64,000 nucleotides of DNA, taken from positions 507,001-571,000 of the forward strand of contig NZ_CP068230.1 of NCBI RefSeq assembly GCF_009183365.2, in the 5' to 3' direction. Shown one piece after another: positions 26,311 to 36,274 of this stretch (positions are counted from its first letter, which is position 1; each line of letters begins with the position of its first letter). The notes beneath the pieces were generated by a model, which saw only the letters and a list, made by a program, of their open reading frames with translations, was not told the origin of the DNA and did no database searches. The stretch comes from Shewanella algae. Its GTDB lineage: Bacteria > Pseudomonadota > Gammaproteobacteria > Enterobacterales > Shewanellaceae. A program made the translations under genes and the position numbers.

Positions 26311-29300
26311 ATGCTGGACGTATTAAAAAACAAGCTTGAAGCCTTCACTCGCCCCAATACAGACAAGTTATTGCTAGACGCTTGCCGGATTATCGATGAG
26401 CAGCAAACGGGTTTGGCACAAGCCGTCAGTCAGTATATTTTGACCGGTGAACCTGTGGCGTGTCTGTCGCAGCTCCAGCAGCTCAGTGCTGGAGAAACAC
26501 TGGCGCGGCCGGGTGTTCCCTATGGCTACGGACAAAATGATGAGCGGCTGATTCAGGCCCGTGATGCCATTAACCGGTTTGTGGCAACCGGTGCCTGTAA
26601 TGAAGCGGCCGTTATGCGCCGTCTCGGCTTGGTGTGTCATGCCTGCAACCCCGACATAAGCATCTACGGCGTGCCAAACAGCTCGAGCGGCTGGCTCAAT
26701 GGCGTGCTGATGCTGTTCAAAGAGTTGGCGGAAGAGTATTACGGTTGCCGTTTGGCGGGCAAAGATCTGCCCAGTCGTGACTATCTTGCTTCGCTGGTCG
26801 CGCAATATGAACACCCGCCCCATGAGCTGGAAGCCTTTATTCTTGAAGGTTCTGACTCTTATTATAACGATACATTCCGCACCGCGCTGAGGAAGAGAAC
26901 CGACTGGCTCAAGCTCAGTGAAGATCCTGAATATCTGCAGCTGTTGAAACAGTTGCATTTCAGCGGCCGTGAAACCTTTTGTGCTTTGCTTAATAAAGCC
27001 TGTCAGACCCTGTCACCGGCGCAGCTGCCGCTGGTCATGGCGTTGGCCGCCGATGGTTCGGCGACTGTCCGTGAAGAGGCCCTGAAACTGCTGAAAAAGA
27101 GCTCGCAACAAGAGCTGCTGGCGTTTCTGGAGCGGGAATTTCCGGCGGCCAAGGCGGCTACCCGTGGCCACTGGCTGGTTGTGGCCGGCCTCTATCCTGA
27201 AGCGACCCCCTTGCTGCAGCGCTGGCACAGTGAAGAGAAATCCGCCGCGGTAAAAACGGCACTGGCGAAAATGCTGGATAACACGACCCGGCAGCAACAG
27301 AGTGACCAGTTTAGCTGGGATATTCCGGCCGTTGCGGCCATTGATAAAAACGTCAAAGTGCCTGAAGAATGGCTAGGTCTGTGTGAAAAGCAGTTGGCTA
27401 AAGAGATCAAAGAGCTTGAAAACGATATCGCTGCGGCGGAGCACCCAGATGCCCCCAGCTATCGCAAAAGGCATTTGGCCGACGACCGGAAAAGTCTGCA
27501 ACGTTGGCAGCAAGTCAGTAGTGCCCAGCTGCAAGCGGCGCTGATGGACCTCGAAAGAGGCCGGCAATCATCTCTGTCAGGGTTTTATTCTCTGATCAGC
27601 CACGCCGATCTCGACGAGCACCCCAAAGCCTGTCTAAGGCTGATTTTGCGGATGGAACGCCATGAGCTCTCCTGCCATTCCTGGGAGCGTATGCTGAGCC
27701 AGGAACATATTCTGAAAAGTCTGCAGGGGATGACGGACTTACGACAACTCTTGAGCCTGTGCAACCAAGAGAATCAACCCTCCGCGGCCTTGATTGAAGC
27801 CCTGTTTGGCTACGAAGGCCGGGAAGGTGACTGGTTGCCGGCCGCCTGTGAACAACTGCTGATTTGGCCCTTCTTTGCCGAAAACCCCGACTATATAGAG
27901 CATGGCCTCAATGGCCAAGTGCTCAATGGAACCTATCGACACGATGCCAATCAGGTATTGATACAGACCTTGGCGATTCTGGCAGAATTTCCCAAGCTGC
28001 CGCAGCACTGGCAAAGGAAGGTTCATGAACATGCCTTCCATGGTCGCAAAGCCATACAGGCGGCGGCTCAGTACTGCGCCGAACGCCACGGCGCCGATAT
28101 CACCCTTATCACTCCTGAGCTGGCCTCCGGCAGCAAGGATAACCGGGTGCTGGCCGCCACTTGGCTGGGTCGCCTCAAGGCGGCTTCGGCGCAGGAGGCA
28201 TTGAGCCAGGCGCTGAATAAAGAGAAAGATATGCCAACCCGGGTCGTGTTGCTGGAAGCATTGTTGCAAACCGGCGCCGATATCAGCCAGTTTCTTGGCA
28301 AGGAAGCGCTGCTGGCCGAAGCCAAGGCCGGCCTTAAAAAGGCGCCACCCAAGTCCATGGATTGGTTCCCGCGTGAAGCGCTGCCCGCATGCCGTTTTGA
28401 AGACGGCAGCCCGGTCGAGCCCGAACTTGTGTTCTGGTGGGTAGTCTTGGCGGTGAAGCTCAAGCAGCCTCAGGGCAACCCATTGCTGAGTCACTATCTG
28501 TCGCTGCTGGATAGCGAAAGCCGTCAGCGTCTTGGGCATTTCATTCTGGCGGCATTTATCGCCCAGGATACCCGTTGCCCTTCAGATGATGAGGCATTGG
28601 AATATGCCAAGGCGCATCAGCAGCAGACCTTTCAATCTTATCAGCATTGGGCCAAATACGACTGGGGTCAGGAGTATCAACACAAGACCCTTGAGGATGC
28701 GTTTCAGGCCTGCTTTGCCGAGAAAAAGAATGAGCTCTTGGGCTCGGCCATCAAAGACAAGGGGATGTTGGCCCTGATCGCTGGCGGCGATGCGCAAACC
28801 CTGCTGGGCATGATCCAACCCTTTATGAAGAAGCGCTATGAGCGGCGGGCACAGATAGAGGCCATGTTGCAGGCTTTGGCCAACTCGGACGATCCTGTGG
28901 CGATTCAGTTTCTGCTGAGTATTTCGCGGCGTTATCGCACCAACTCGGTGCAGGAGCTGGCACGGGCGCAAGTCAGTCAAATTGCGGCCCGTAACGGCTG
29001 GACTCAGGATGAACTGGCGGATCGCACTGTGCAGACGGCCGGGCTCGAACATCTGACCCAGCCCAGCCCGTTTGAATTCGGCAGCCGTACTTTGGCGCTG
29101 GCACTCGGGGACGACCTCAAGCTGAGATTGCTCAACGAAGAGGGCAAGCTGCTCAAGAGCCTGCCGCAACCTCGGCAGACAGACAACGAAGGCGATATTG
29201 CCGAAGTGAAAAAATGGTTCAGCAACTGCAAGAAAGAACTCAAGCAGGTGGTTGAACAGCAAAGTGCCAGATTGTATGAGGCCATGGTCACAGAGCGGCA

Positions 29301-29988
29301 TTGGCTCGCCGCGGACTGGCAGCAATACCTGCATCAGCATCCGGTCATGTATCGCCTGTTGCAGCGCACCCTCTGGCAGGTGGAGATTGATGGTCAATGG
29401 CAAACCTTCAGACCCACGGAAGACGGCGCCTTTATCGATATTGACGATGAAGAGCTGCAACTGCCCGCTGCGGCGAGTATACGCCTGGTGAGCGGTAACC
29501 TATTAGCGGCGGCAGCGCTGGATGCCTGGCGTTCACATCTCAAGGATTACAAGGTCAAGCCGTTGTTCGAGCAGCTGCGAAGTGCCGAAGTGACGCTAAC
29601 TGAAGGCCAGGAGGCTCTCAATGACCAGCACGGCCGGATGACCGACTGCTATACCCTGCGTGGCCTGTTGACCAAGAAAGGTTATCAGCGCGGTGAAGCG
29701 GAAGACGGCGGTTTCTTTGATCACTACTTCAAGCGTTTCGATACCCTGGGGCTGAGAGTGGAGTTCGGCTTCAGCGGTAACTGCGTGCCGGAAGAAAACG
29801 AGGCAGCCGCCATTTATGACATCAGGGTCATGGAGCGGACCAACCCCCGCGGCCGTTATGCCCGCTACCGTCAACTGCCGTTGGCCGAGGTGCCGGTCAA
29901 CCTGCTCAATGCCATCGCCGTTGACTATCGTGAAGTCGGCGACAAGTGTGTGGCAGATCCGGACTGGGAATTGAAACTGCCTTGGTAA
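26311..29988 (+). CDS. yehI: Large DUF4132-domain protein (YehI-like)
   Basis: 1225-residue cytoplasmic protein with the length and C-terminal DUF4132 module of E. coli YehI. The middle region is made of helical, HEAT-like repeats (for example ALAADGSATVREEALKLL, and ATWLGRLKAASAQEALSQAL). DUF4132 lies at about 1010-1225, with LAAAALDAWRSHLKDYKVKPLFEQL. GAGAG precedes the ATG. It is first of five co-directional genes and is followed by a 66-base gap. It has no predicted membrane segment. The function of YehI is not established; as the largest partner it may be a scaffold or substrate receptor for the AAA+/VWA pair. Confidence 0.85.
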   Translation: MLDVLKNKLEAFTRPNTDKLLLDACRIIDEQQTGLAQAVSQYILTGEPVACLSQLQQLSAGETLARPGVPYGYGQNDERLIQARDAINRFVATGACNEAAVMRRLGLVCHACNPDISIYGVPNSSSGWLNGVLMLFKELAEEYYGCRLAGKDLPSRDYLASLVAQYEHPPHELEAFILEGSDSYYNDTFRTALRKRTDWLKLSEDPEYLQLLKQLHFSGRETFCALLNKACQTLSPAQLPLVMALAADGSATVREEALKLLKKSSQQELLAFLEREFPAAKAATRGHWLVVAGLYPEATPLLQRWHSEEKSAAVKTALAKMLDNTTRQQQSDQFSWDIPAVAAIDKNVKVPEEWLGLCEKQLAKEIKELENDIAAAEHPDAPSYRKRHLADDRKSLQRWQQVSSAQLQAALMDLERGRQSSLSGFYSLISHADLDEHPKACLRLILRMERHELSCHSWERMLSQEHILKSLQGMTDLRQLLSLCNQENQPSAALIEALFGYEGREGDWLPAACEQLLIWPFFAENPDYIEHGLNGQVLNGTYRHDANQVLIQTLAILAEFPKLPQHWQRKVHEHAFHGRKAIQAAAQYCAERHGADITLITPELASGSKDNRVLAATWLGRLKAASAQEALSQALNKEKDMPTRVVLLEALLQTGADISQFLGKEALLAEAKAGLKKAPPKSMDWFPREALPACRFEDGSPVEPELVFWWVVLAVKLKQPQGNPLLSHYLSLLDSESRQRLGHFILAAFIAQDTRCPSDDEALEYAKAHQQQTFQSYQHWAKYDWGQEYQHKTLEDAFQACFAEKKNELLGSAIKDKGMLALIAGGDAQTLLGMIQPFMKKRYERRAQIEAMLQALANSDDPVAIQFLLSISRRYRTNSVQELARAQVSQIAARNGWTQDELADRTVQTAGLEHLTQPSPFEFGSRTLALALGDDLKLRLLNEEGKLLKSLPQPRQTDNEGDIAEVKKWFSNCKKELKQVVEQQSARLYEAMVTERHWLAADWQQYLHQHPVMYRLLQRTLWQVEIDGQWQTFRPTEDGAFIDIDDEELQLPAAASIRLVSGNLLAAAALDAWRSHLKDYKVKPLFEQLRSAEVTLTEGQEALNDQHGRMTDCYTLRGLLTKKGYQRGEAEDGGFFDHYFKRFDTLGLRVEFGFSGNCVPEENEAAAIYDIRVMERTNPRGRYARYRQLPLAEVPVNLLNAIAVDYREVGDKCVADPDWELKLPW

Positions 29989-30054
29989 AGGTCGATAACG
30001 GATGGATTAGGCTGCTTCCTTACTGGTGGCAGCCAATAAGGAGAAGCAAACAGG

Positions 30055-31107
30055 ATGGAACAAGTCATTCGGGCTCATGCCGAGCAGCGTTATCGGGATG
30101 AATTGCAACGCTTGATGGCGGCCGACAAGGGCGTTATTCCACCGGGCTGGGCCATGTCGGCCGGGGCGGTGCGACGTTTTATCTGCGGCGATGCGGCGCT
30201 TGATATCAGTCGCAAATACTACGGGGAAGATGCCCTGGTGGAGCGGGCCATTGTCAGCCTGATGGGTAACAACGGCCTGATGCTGGTTGGTGAACCCGGT
30301 ACCGCCAAGTCGATGCTTTCTGAGCTGTTGAGCGCCGCCATCAGCGGCAGCAGTGAGTATCTCATTCAGGGTACAGCAGGCACTACGGAGGAGCAGCTCA
30401 AGTACAGCTGGAACTTTGCCCTGTTACTGTCCGGTGGCCCCAGCCTGGAAGCCCTGCTGAAAAGCCCCGTCTATCAGGCGATGGAGCAGGGTAAGCTGGT
30501 GCGTATCGAAGAGATCACCCGCTGCCCGCAGGAGGTGCAGGATGTGCTGATCTCGCTGATGTCGGAAAAAAGCCTCAGTATCCCCGAGCTGGGCGTCTCG
30601 ATTCAGGCCAAGCCCGGCTTCAACCTGATAGCCACCGCCAACCTGCTGGATCGTGGGGTCAACGAGATGTCCAGCGCGCTCAAGCGCCGTTTCAACTTCG
30701 AGACAGTGCCTGTGCTCAGCGATCCTCTGCTGGAGCGCCAGCTGATTTTGGCTCAGGTGAGCCAACGTTTGGCGGACAGCGGCCAACAGGTGCAGTTGGA
30801 TGAAGCGCTGGTGGACTTGCTGGTGCGGGTATTTCACGACCTTCGCAGTACCGTCGGCCCACAGGCGATGGATGCCACTCTGTCCACGGCCGAGGCGGTT
30901 AATATAGTGCATGGCTGCGCCCTGCACAGCCTCTATTGGCAAGAGCCCATGAGTGCCGCCCAGTTGGTGCAGCAGATGCACGGCACGCTAATCAAGGACA
31001 AGGCCGACGATGTGAAGAAGCTGGCTCATTACATGGATGTGGTTGCCCGAGAGCGCCAGGGCTGGCAAGCCTTCTTCCAGGCAGGAAAAGCTCTGTGGAT
31101 GAGGTGA
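30055..31107 (+). CDS. yehL: MoxR-type AAA+ ATPase (YehL-like)
   Basis: 350-residue AAA+ ATPase of the MoxR group, which usually works with a VWA-domain partner as a metal-dependent chaperone (compare RavA-ViaA, NorQ-NorD). Walker A GEPGTAKS is at about residues 81-88, the Walker B equivalent is KLVRIEEI at about 147-154, sensor 1 is in LIATANLLDRG and the arginine-finger region in SALKRRFNFE. The gene overlaps the DUF5682 gene as TGATG (stop at 31105-31107, ATG at 31107). Together with the VWA gene two places on, it forms a MoxR-VWA pair. Confidence 0.9.
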   Translation: MEQVIRAHAEQRYRDELQRLMAADKGVIPPGWAMSAGAVRRFICGDAALDISRKYYGEDALVERAIVSLMGNNGLMLVGEPGTAKSMLSELLSAAISGSSEYLIQGTAGTTEEQLKYSWNFALLLSGGPSLEALLKSPVYQAMEQGKLVRIEEITRCPQEVQDVLISLMSEKSLSIPELGVSIQAKPGFNLIATANLLDRGVNEMSSALKRRFNFETVPVLSDPLLERQLILAQVSQRLADSGQQVQLDEALVDLLVRVFHDLRSTVGPQAMDATLSTAEAVNIVHGCALHSLYWQEPMSAAQLVQQMHGTLIKDKADDVKKLAHYMDVVARERQGWQAFFQAGKALWMR

Positions 31108-33305
31108 TGCTCCTTAGAGGGGAGTTTGGTGAACTGCTCAAGGCCGCCGCGGCCGATCCCGGGGTGTGCTGGTTGCCACTGCGGCATCACAGCCCGGCCT
31201 GCGCCGCCATGGTGCTGGAGCAGTTGCAGCGCCGGCAGCCCCAGGCTGTGTTAATAGAAGCCCCCGGCAGTTTTATCCGCCATCTGCCACTGCTGCAGCG
31301 CGATACTGTAGTGCCGCCTATTGCCATCTATCAGAGTGGCAGCTACTACCCTCTGGCCGAGAACAGCCCTGAATGGCAGGCGCTGCGCTGGGCGATGGCG
31401 CAGGGCATTGAGGTGATCTTCATCGATCTGGATGAAAAGACGCAGGAGGGCGGTGTAAGCAACCGTTGGAGTGATAGCCGCTTTTTAAGCTCGGACTACA
31501 GCAGCCGCCTACAGCAGCAACTGGGATGCCGGGATGCCGACGAACTCTGGCAGCGTTTGTTTGAACAACAAAATTTCGCCTCGGCCGAGAGCTTCTTTAC
31601 CCAGGTATTGCTGTTCTGCGCCGCTAGTCGTGCCTGCTTTGGCACAGACAGCCTGGAAGAGATGGGCGATCTGGCCCGTGAAACCCAGATGCGGGCCCAT
31701 ATCAAGGCGGCCCGCCGCCGCTATGAGCGAGTGGCTGTGCTCACAGGTGGTTTTCATACCCCGGCGTTGATCAACTTTGCCGACGAGGCCGAGGCGATCG
31801 TCGTCGATGATACGCAAGACAGCTTTGTGATCCGTTTCAGTGACCCCTTGCTGGATGCCCGCAAAGGCTACGGCGCCGGTATGCCTTATCCGGCCTTCTG
31901 TCGCTGGCAGTTTCAGCAGCGGCAATTGAACGCCGATGATTGGTTGCTCTACCTCTTGGAGCAGATGCCGCAACTGCCGCTGATCTATAAGAAAAACTGC
32001 TTTGAGCATCTGCAGGCCCTCTGTCGTTTGCGTGGCTTGGCGCGCCCCGGCAGCTATGATCTGCTGGATTCTCTGGGCAGCTGCCTGATTAAACAGCAGC
32101 TGTCGGCATCGACACTCGAACCCTGGCAAAAGTTGCTCAGCGGCGATGCCCTGGGGCAGTTACCGGCCGACCAACCCAGTTTACCGCTGGTGGAAGAGGT
32201 GTTGGCGCTATGTCGCAAGGCCAGGCTGCAGACGGATAAACCGGGACGCTGCCACTTCGATCTCTACGCCATGACGGACAAGCATATTGAGCGCCGTCGC
32301 CTCCTGTGTCGGCTGCTGTTTGTGGGCAGCGGTTTTGCCAGGCCACAAAATGGCATGCCGGTCATCCGGCAATTGAAGTTCAACCATCGCCATGAACATT
32401 GGAACTATCATTGGACTCCGGCGGTGGAAGTGGCACTGGCCGAGAAATCCAGCCTGGGGCTGCGTCTCGAGCTGGTGGTAAAACGGCAGCTCAGTGAGTT
32501 GCCCCAGGAAGATTTGCAGCAACTGGTGGAAAAACTGGTGTTGGCACTGCATCTGGGGATGCCGGAAGAGCTGAGCGCCCATGCCATTGCGCAGCAGATA
32601 AGCCAATGCAGCGACATTCAGCAACTGGCCAATAGCTTTATGACCTTGCTGGCGGCAGCGCATCATCCACTGTTTGCCGATATTGAGCTGCTGGCTTACC
32701 AAAAAGCCCTGTGGCATCAGGTCGGCTTTCATTTACCGGCAATCAACCGCCTGAGCGATGAAGAGGCGCTGAAGTTACTGTTGGATCTGCAGAGCGTAGC
32801 TGTCTTGCATCAGGACGAGCTCGAGTCTCCCTGGCGTGACAGACTGCGCTGGTTGACAAGCCATAACGCCCATCGACCCGTGCTCTATTTTGTCCTGCAG
32901 GCCTTGGCTATCGAGCTGGACAAGTTGGACCCGGCGCCACTGCTGCAACAGTTGCAACTGCAAAACGATCCCTTCCCTGTGATTGAGGCGCTGCTTAAGG
33001 TTGTGCCGCACTGGTTGCGGCAAGACCATGGCCTGTTGCCCATGCTGAATCACTGGCTCAGTGAGCTGAGTGAGGCGCAGTTTATCGACAAGCTACCGGC
33101 CATGAGGGGCTTGTTTTGCGCGCTGGATGCCAGAGAGGTGGATGAGCTCTGCCGCCGCTTGCTGCAGCTGAATCAGTGGGATAACGGCCTGAATTGGTTG
33201 CAATACGGGATATCTGAACAGGACTTTCAACAGGGGTTGGCGCTGGAGCGGCAGCTGCGAATTGACCTGGAGCAACAAGGATTGAGTCAATGGATGAGCA
33301 ACTGA
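31107..33305 (+). CDS. yehM: DUF5682 protein (YehM-like)
   Basis: 732-residue cytoplasmic protein of the DUF5682 family. The N-terminal third has the conserved set WLPLRHHSPACA (about residues 20-31), a FIDLDEKTQ strand and VLTGGFHTPALI (about 210-221). This His-rich arrangement looks like an enzyme active site related to ChaN/TIKI-type folds, but that is inference. The ATG at 31107 overlaps the yehL stop; upstream GTG codons are possible. It overlaps the VWA gene by 16 bases. Confidence 0.82.
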   Translation: MLLRGEFGELLKAAAADPGVCWLPLRHHSPACAAMVLEQLQRRQPQAVLIEAPGSFIRHLPLLQRDTVVPPIAIYQSGSYYPLAENSPEWQALRWAMAQGIEVIFIDLDEKTQEGGVSNRWSDSRFLSSDYSSRLQQQLGCRDADELWQRLFEQQNFASAESFFTQVLLFCAASRACFGTDSLEEMGDLARETQMRAHIKAARRRYERVAVLTGGFHTPALINFADEAEAIVVDDTQDSFVIRFSDPLLDARKGYGAGMPYPAFCRWQFQQRQLNADDWLLYLLEQMPQLPLIYKKNCFEHLQALCRLRGLARPGSYDLLDSLGSCLIKQQLSASTLEPWQKLLSGDALGQLPADQPSLPLVEEVLALCRKARLQTDKPGRCHFDLYAMTDKHIERRRLLCRLLFVGSGFARPQNGMPVIRQLKFNHRHEHWNYHWTPAVEVALAEKSSLGLRLELVVKRQLSELPQEDLQQLVEKLVLALHLGMPEELSAHAIAQQISQCSDIQQLANSFMTLLAAAHHPLFADIELLAYQKALWHQVGFHLPAINRLSDEEALKLLLDLQSVAVLHQDELESPWRDRLRWLTSHNAHRPVLYFVLQALAIELDKLDPAPLLQQLQLQNDPFPVIEALLKVVPHWLRQDHGLLPMLNHWLSELSEAQFIDKLPAMRGLFCALDAREVDELCRRLLQLNQWDNGLNWLQYGISEQDFQQGLALERQLRIDLEQQGLSQWMSN

Positions 33306-34399
33306 AGCAGCGCTGGCGTCTGGTGTTGGGGCGCTATGCCAACGCGCTTGATACCCGTCTCAGCTCCCGGCAACAGCAACAGGATGAGGTGTTGCAGCAG
33401 CTCTATCAGGAGGGCCAGCTGCAGCGTGGCTTCAAGGTAAGCGCTGGCTTGGGGGAAAGCGAGTTGGCAGTGACCAACTGGCTGGAGGCGGCGGAGACCC
33501 TGTTTCCCCGTTCGGTCAACGACAGGCTGCAGTCCGATGCGGTCGAGCGCTTTGGGTTGCATCAGGTGTTGGAGCAGCCGCAGGTGCTGGAAAAGATCAC
33601 TCCCAGTATGGGGGTGCTGAAGCAGTTGCTGAAACTCAATGCCCATCACAAGCCGGCCATTCGGCAACAGGTAGAGCGGATTATTCAGGGAGTGGTCGAG
33701 GAGTTGCTGCGTCGCCTGCGGCCGACCTATATCAACAACTTGAGTGGCAGGCTCAACCGCCAGGCCCACAGTCCGGTGAAACGGCTGGCCAATCTGGACT
33801 GGCAGACCAGTATTCGCCGCAACCTCAAGCATTTTGATGGCGAGAAGGTCTGTTTCGAGCGGGTCTATTTCCATGCCCGTCAGCAGCACCAACTGCCCTG
33901 GCACATAGTGCTCTGCATAGATCAGTCCGGCTCCATGGCGACTTCGCTGATTTACTCGGCAGTGATCGCCGGGATCCTGACCCGCTTGCCATCGGTGAAG
34001 TTGTCGCTGGTAGTGTTCGACACCCAAGTGGTGGACTTGAGTGAGCAGGCCCAGGACCCCGTGTCTGTGTTGCTGAATTGCCAGTTGGGCGGCGGCACCC
34101 TAATCTCCCAGGCCTGGCGCTATTGTCAGCAACTCTGTTCTGAGCCGGGGCGCTCTGTGGTGGCAACCGTGTCCGACTTTGAAGAGGGCGGTTCGATGCA
34201 GGCCTTGCTGGCCCAGGCCCAGGGGATGATAGACAGTGGTATCAAGATGTTGGGGATGACCGCCATGAATCACGATGCCGAGCCTTTCTACAGTACTTTT
34301 ACCACCGACAAGCTGCAGCGCCTGGGGATGGAGATAGGCTCACTCAGCCCGGATAACTTTGCCGAATGGCTGGCGCTGACTATGGGGCTACGCCGATGA
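33290..34399 (+). CDS. yehP: VWA-domain protein (YehP-like)
   Basis: 369-residue protein. The C-terminal von Willebrand A domain (about 200-369) has an intact metal-ion-dependent adhesion site: DQSGSM, the Thr in GGGTLIS and the Asp in VSDFEEGG. The N-terminal 200 residues are helical. VWA proteins paired with MoxR ATPases deliver substrates or metal to the ATPase ring. The start overlaps the yehM end by 16 bases, and the stop overlaps the next gene as ATGA. Confidence 0.88.
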   Translation: MDEQLKQRWRLVLGRYANALDTRLSSRQQQQDEVLQQLYQEGQLQRGFKVSAGLGESELAVTNWLEAAETLFPRSVNDRLQSDAVERFGLHQVLEQPQVLEKITPSMGVLKQLLKLNAHHKPAIRQQVERIIQGVVEELLRRLRPTYINNLSGRLNRQAHSPVKRLANLDWQTSIRRNLKHFDGEKVCFERVYFHARQQHQLPWHIVLCIDQSGSMATSLIYSAVIAGILTRLPSVKLSLVVFDTQVVDLSEQAQDPVSVLLNCQLGGGTLISQAWRYCQQLCSEPGRSVVATVSDFEEGGSMQALLAQAQGMIDSGIKMLGMTAMNHDAEPFYSTFTTDKLQRLGMEIGSLSPDNFAEWLALTMGLRR

Positions 34400-36234
34400 A
34401 TGAAACCATACTCACCAGCCTCGGCAGTGCTGGTTTGGTGCGCCGGGCCCGCAAGGCGTTGGAGAAAAGTCAGCCGCAGATGCAGGATTATGGCTTTGAG
34501 TTTGAAGGGCAAAAGGGGCAGCTGGATTGGGATAACCCGCTCGCCAGTCGCTGCGATTGCGGCGCCTCCGGCCTGTGTAAACACATAGTGGCAGCGGCGC
34601 TTTATCTGCTGGAGCGGCCCGCATCCCCTGAGACTCGCGTCGAAGAGCCGCCCCGGGTGGAACTCCATCTGGCCGAGCTTTTGAATGATGCTGGCAAGAC
34701 TCAGGTTCGCCGCCTGTATCAGCAGAGTCAGCGCCGCTGGGCGGCGAAAATTAAGCTTGCGCAAGGCACAGTCTGCGTCGAACTGGAGAGGCAGCAGCTG
34801 TATTTTCGGTGCGTACAGGGGCTGCAGGATATTATCTGCACCGAAGAGGCGCAGCGTTATGCGCTGCTCGCCGTCTGGCTCTATTGCCAAGAACAGGCCA
34901 TCGCCTTTGAATGGCCGCAATGGCTGCTCGATGAGCAGGCGCAGTTGCAGTATCTGGGGCAGCAGAGCCGCGATCAGTTAAAGAGCCGTTGCCTTAAGTT
35001 GCTGGAGCATATGACTGAGCTCGGCATTGAGAGATTGCGACCCGCGTCCCTGGTAGAGCTGGAACTCCTGCTGGTGCCCATGGACAGACAAAATCTGCCA
35101 CTGACCGCTTTGAAACAGCTGCATGGCACGCTGGAAAAATATGTCTCGGGCCAAGGCGTCATGGATAGAAAATTGCTGCTCAGCTGTCTGGCCCGCTCCT
35201 TGGCGGCTCTGGAAGGCAGCCAGCCACAGACGCTCAGACCCTATCAACAAGCGCCGGAGCAGGTGCTGGGGCTGGGCGCTTTCCCCTGGCAGAGCGAAGG
35301 GGGCGCCCATGGTGTGACTCAGGTATTGCAGGATGAGCAGGGGCGTTTTATCACTCTGGCCGAGAACCGCACCAAAGCCGAGCAGCGGCTGGATTATGCC
35401 AGCGTATTTCGCGGTCTGCCCATGCTGGCAGGCGCGCCGTCGGCCCTGGGTTGGCAGGGTAAGACCCAAACCCTGGCTCAGGCCGAACTCAATGCCTGGG
35501 GGCGCCTGCGGCGTTTGCAGGATACCCGGGTCTACCCCGCGACCAAGCCGCTGGAGCCCGTGAGTCTTTCTGTTGCCGACGAAATAGACTGGCAACAGGA
35601 GTACCTGTGTTTCCGGCCGAGCGGTCTCTACCTAAGTGGTTTCAATCAGGCCAGTCAGTGTATGGAACTGCACTATTGGGACAGGGAGCGGGCGCTGCTG
35701 AGTTTCTCACTGCCTTACAACAAGTTGAGTCAAAGAGCCGTGACCAATCTGGAGTTGCTGGGCGAGCGGGTCCCCGAGCTGATAGTGGCGCGCATCGAGC
35801 GCACTGCCAGCCACTTATACCTGCGGCCTGTGTCCCTGCTGTTGGATAACTGGTTCAGCCTCTTTTTCGATACCTTGCCCCAATCCGGCGACCAGCAACT
35901 ACTCGCGCAGGCGCTGGCCGAGCCGTCAGCACCCCAGGCGCCGCAGCCGCGCCTTGGCCTGATGCAGCAAACCCTGCATGGGGTGCTGGATGAGCTGGCC
36001 GATGGTCTGCCGGCACCAAGGCCAACATTGGCGCAAAGGGCCGAGCGTCTCGGGCTGATGACGCTGAATCACAACCTCAAGGGAGCTAAAGCGCGGGACT
36101 ATCTGCGCGCCGCCTATTGCGCCGAGAAAATGCTCGCTATGTGCCTGATCAAGCCGGTGCATTATCCGGAGGGCTGCGATGAATCTAAAAAAAGCCCCGC
36201 AGCAGGGGCGGGGCAAGAGTTTGGGAGTTGCTAA
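34396..36234 (+). CDS. yehQ: SWIM zinc-finger protein (YehQ-like)
   Basis: 612-residue protein with an N-terminal SWIM zinc finger (CDCGASGLCKH at about residues 53-63, the C-x-C-xn-C-x-H pattern), a likely DNA- or protein-binding module. The rest is unrecognised and is rich in Leu and Gln. The ATG at 34396 overlaps the yehP stop (ATGA). The last codons coincide with a minus-strand terminator, which makes the C-terminus Lys/Gly-rich. It completes the yehI-L-M-P-Q order known in E. coli. Confidence 0.85.
   Translation: MNETILTSLGSAGLVRRARKALEKSQPQMQDYGFEFEGQKGQLDWDNPLASRCDCGASGLCKHIVAAALYLLERPASPETRVEEPPRVELHLAELLNDAGKTQVRRLYQQSQRRWAAKIKLAQGTVCVELERQQLYFRCVQGLQDIICTEEAQRYALLAVWLYCQEQAIAFEWPQWLLDEQAQLQYLGQQSRDQLKSRCLKLLEHMTELGIERLRPASLVELELLLVPMDRQNLPLTALKQLHGTLEKYVSGQGVMDRKLLLSCLARSLAALEGSQPQTLRPYQQAPEQVLGLGAFPWQSEGGAHGVTQVLQDEQGRFITLAENRTKAEQRLDYASVFRGLPMLAGAPSALGWQGKTQTLAQAELNAWGRLRRLQDTRVYPATKPLEPVSLSVADEIDWQQEYLCFRPSGLYLSGFNQASQCMELHYWDRERALLSFSLPYNKLSQRAVTNLELLGERVPELIVARIERTASHLYLRPVSLLLDNWFSLFFDTLPQSGDQQLLAQALAEPSAPQAPQPRLGLMQQTLHGVLDELADGLPAPRPTLAQRAERLGLMTLNHNLKGAKARDYLRAAYCAEKMLAMCLIKPVHYPEGCDESKKSPAAGAGQEFGSC
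36187..36214 (-). terminator. Terminator of the TorF-like porin gene, inside yehQ
   Basis: Read on the minus strand, GCCCCGC (36214-36208), a seven-base loop and GCGGGGC (36200-36194) are followed by seven T (36193-36187). This intrinsic terminator lies within the last codons of yehQ, about 60 bases after the porin stop. Confidence 0.85.
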
Positions 36235-36274
36235 TTATTGTTATGGTGAGGAATTCGTCGTCAGCTAGCTTTGA

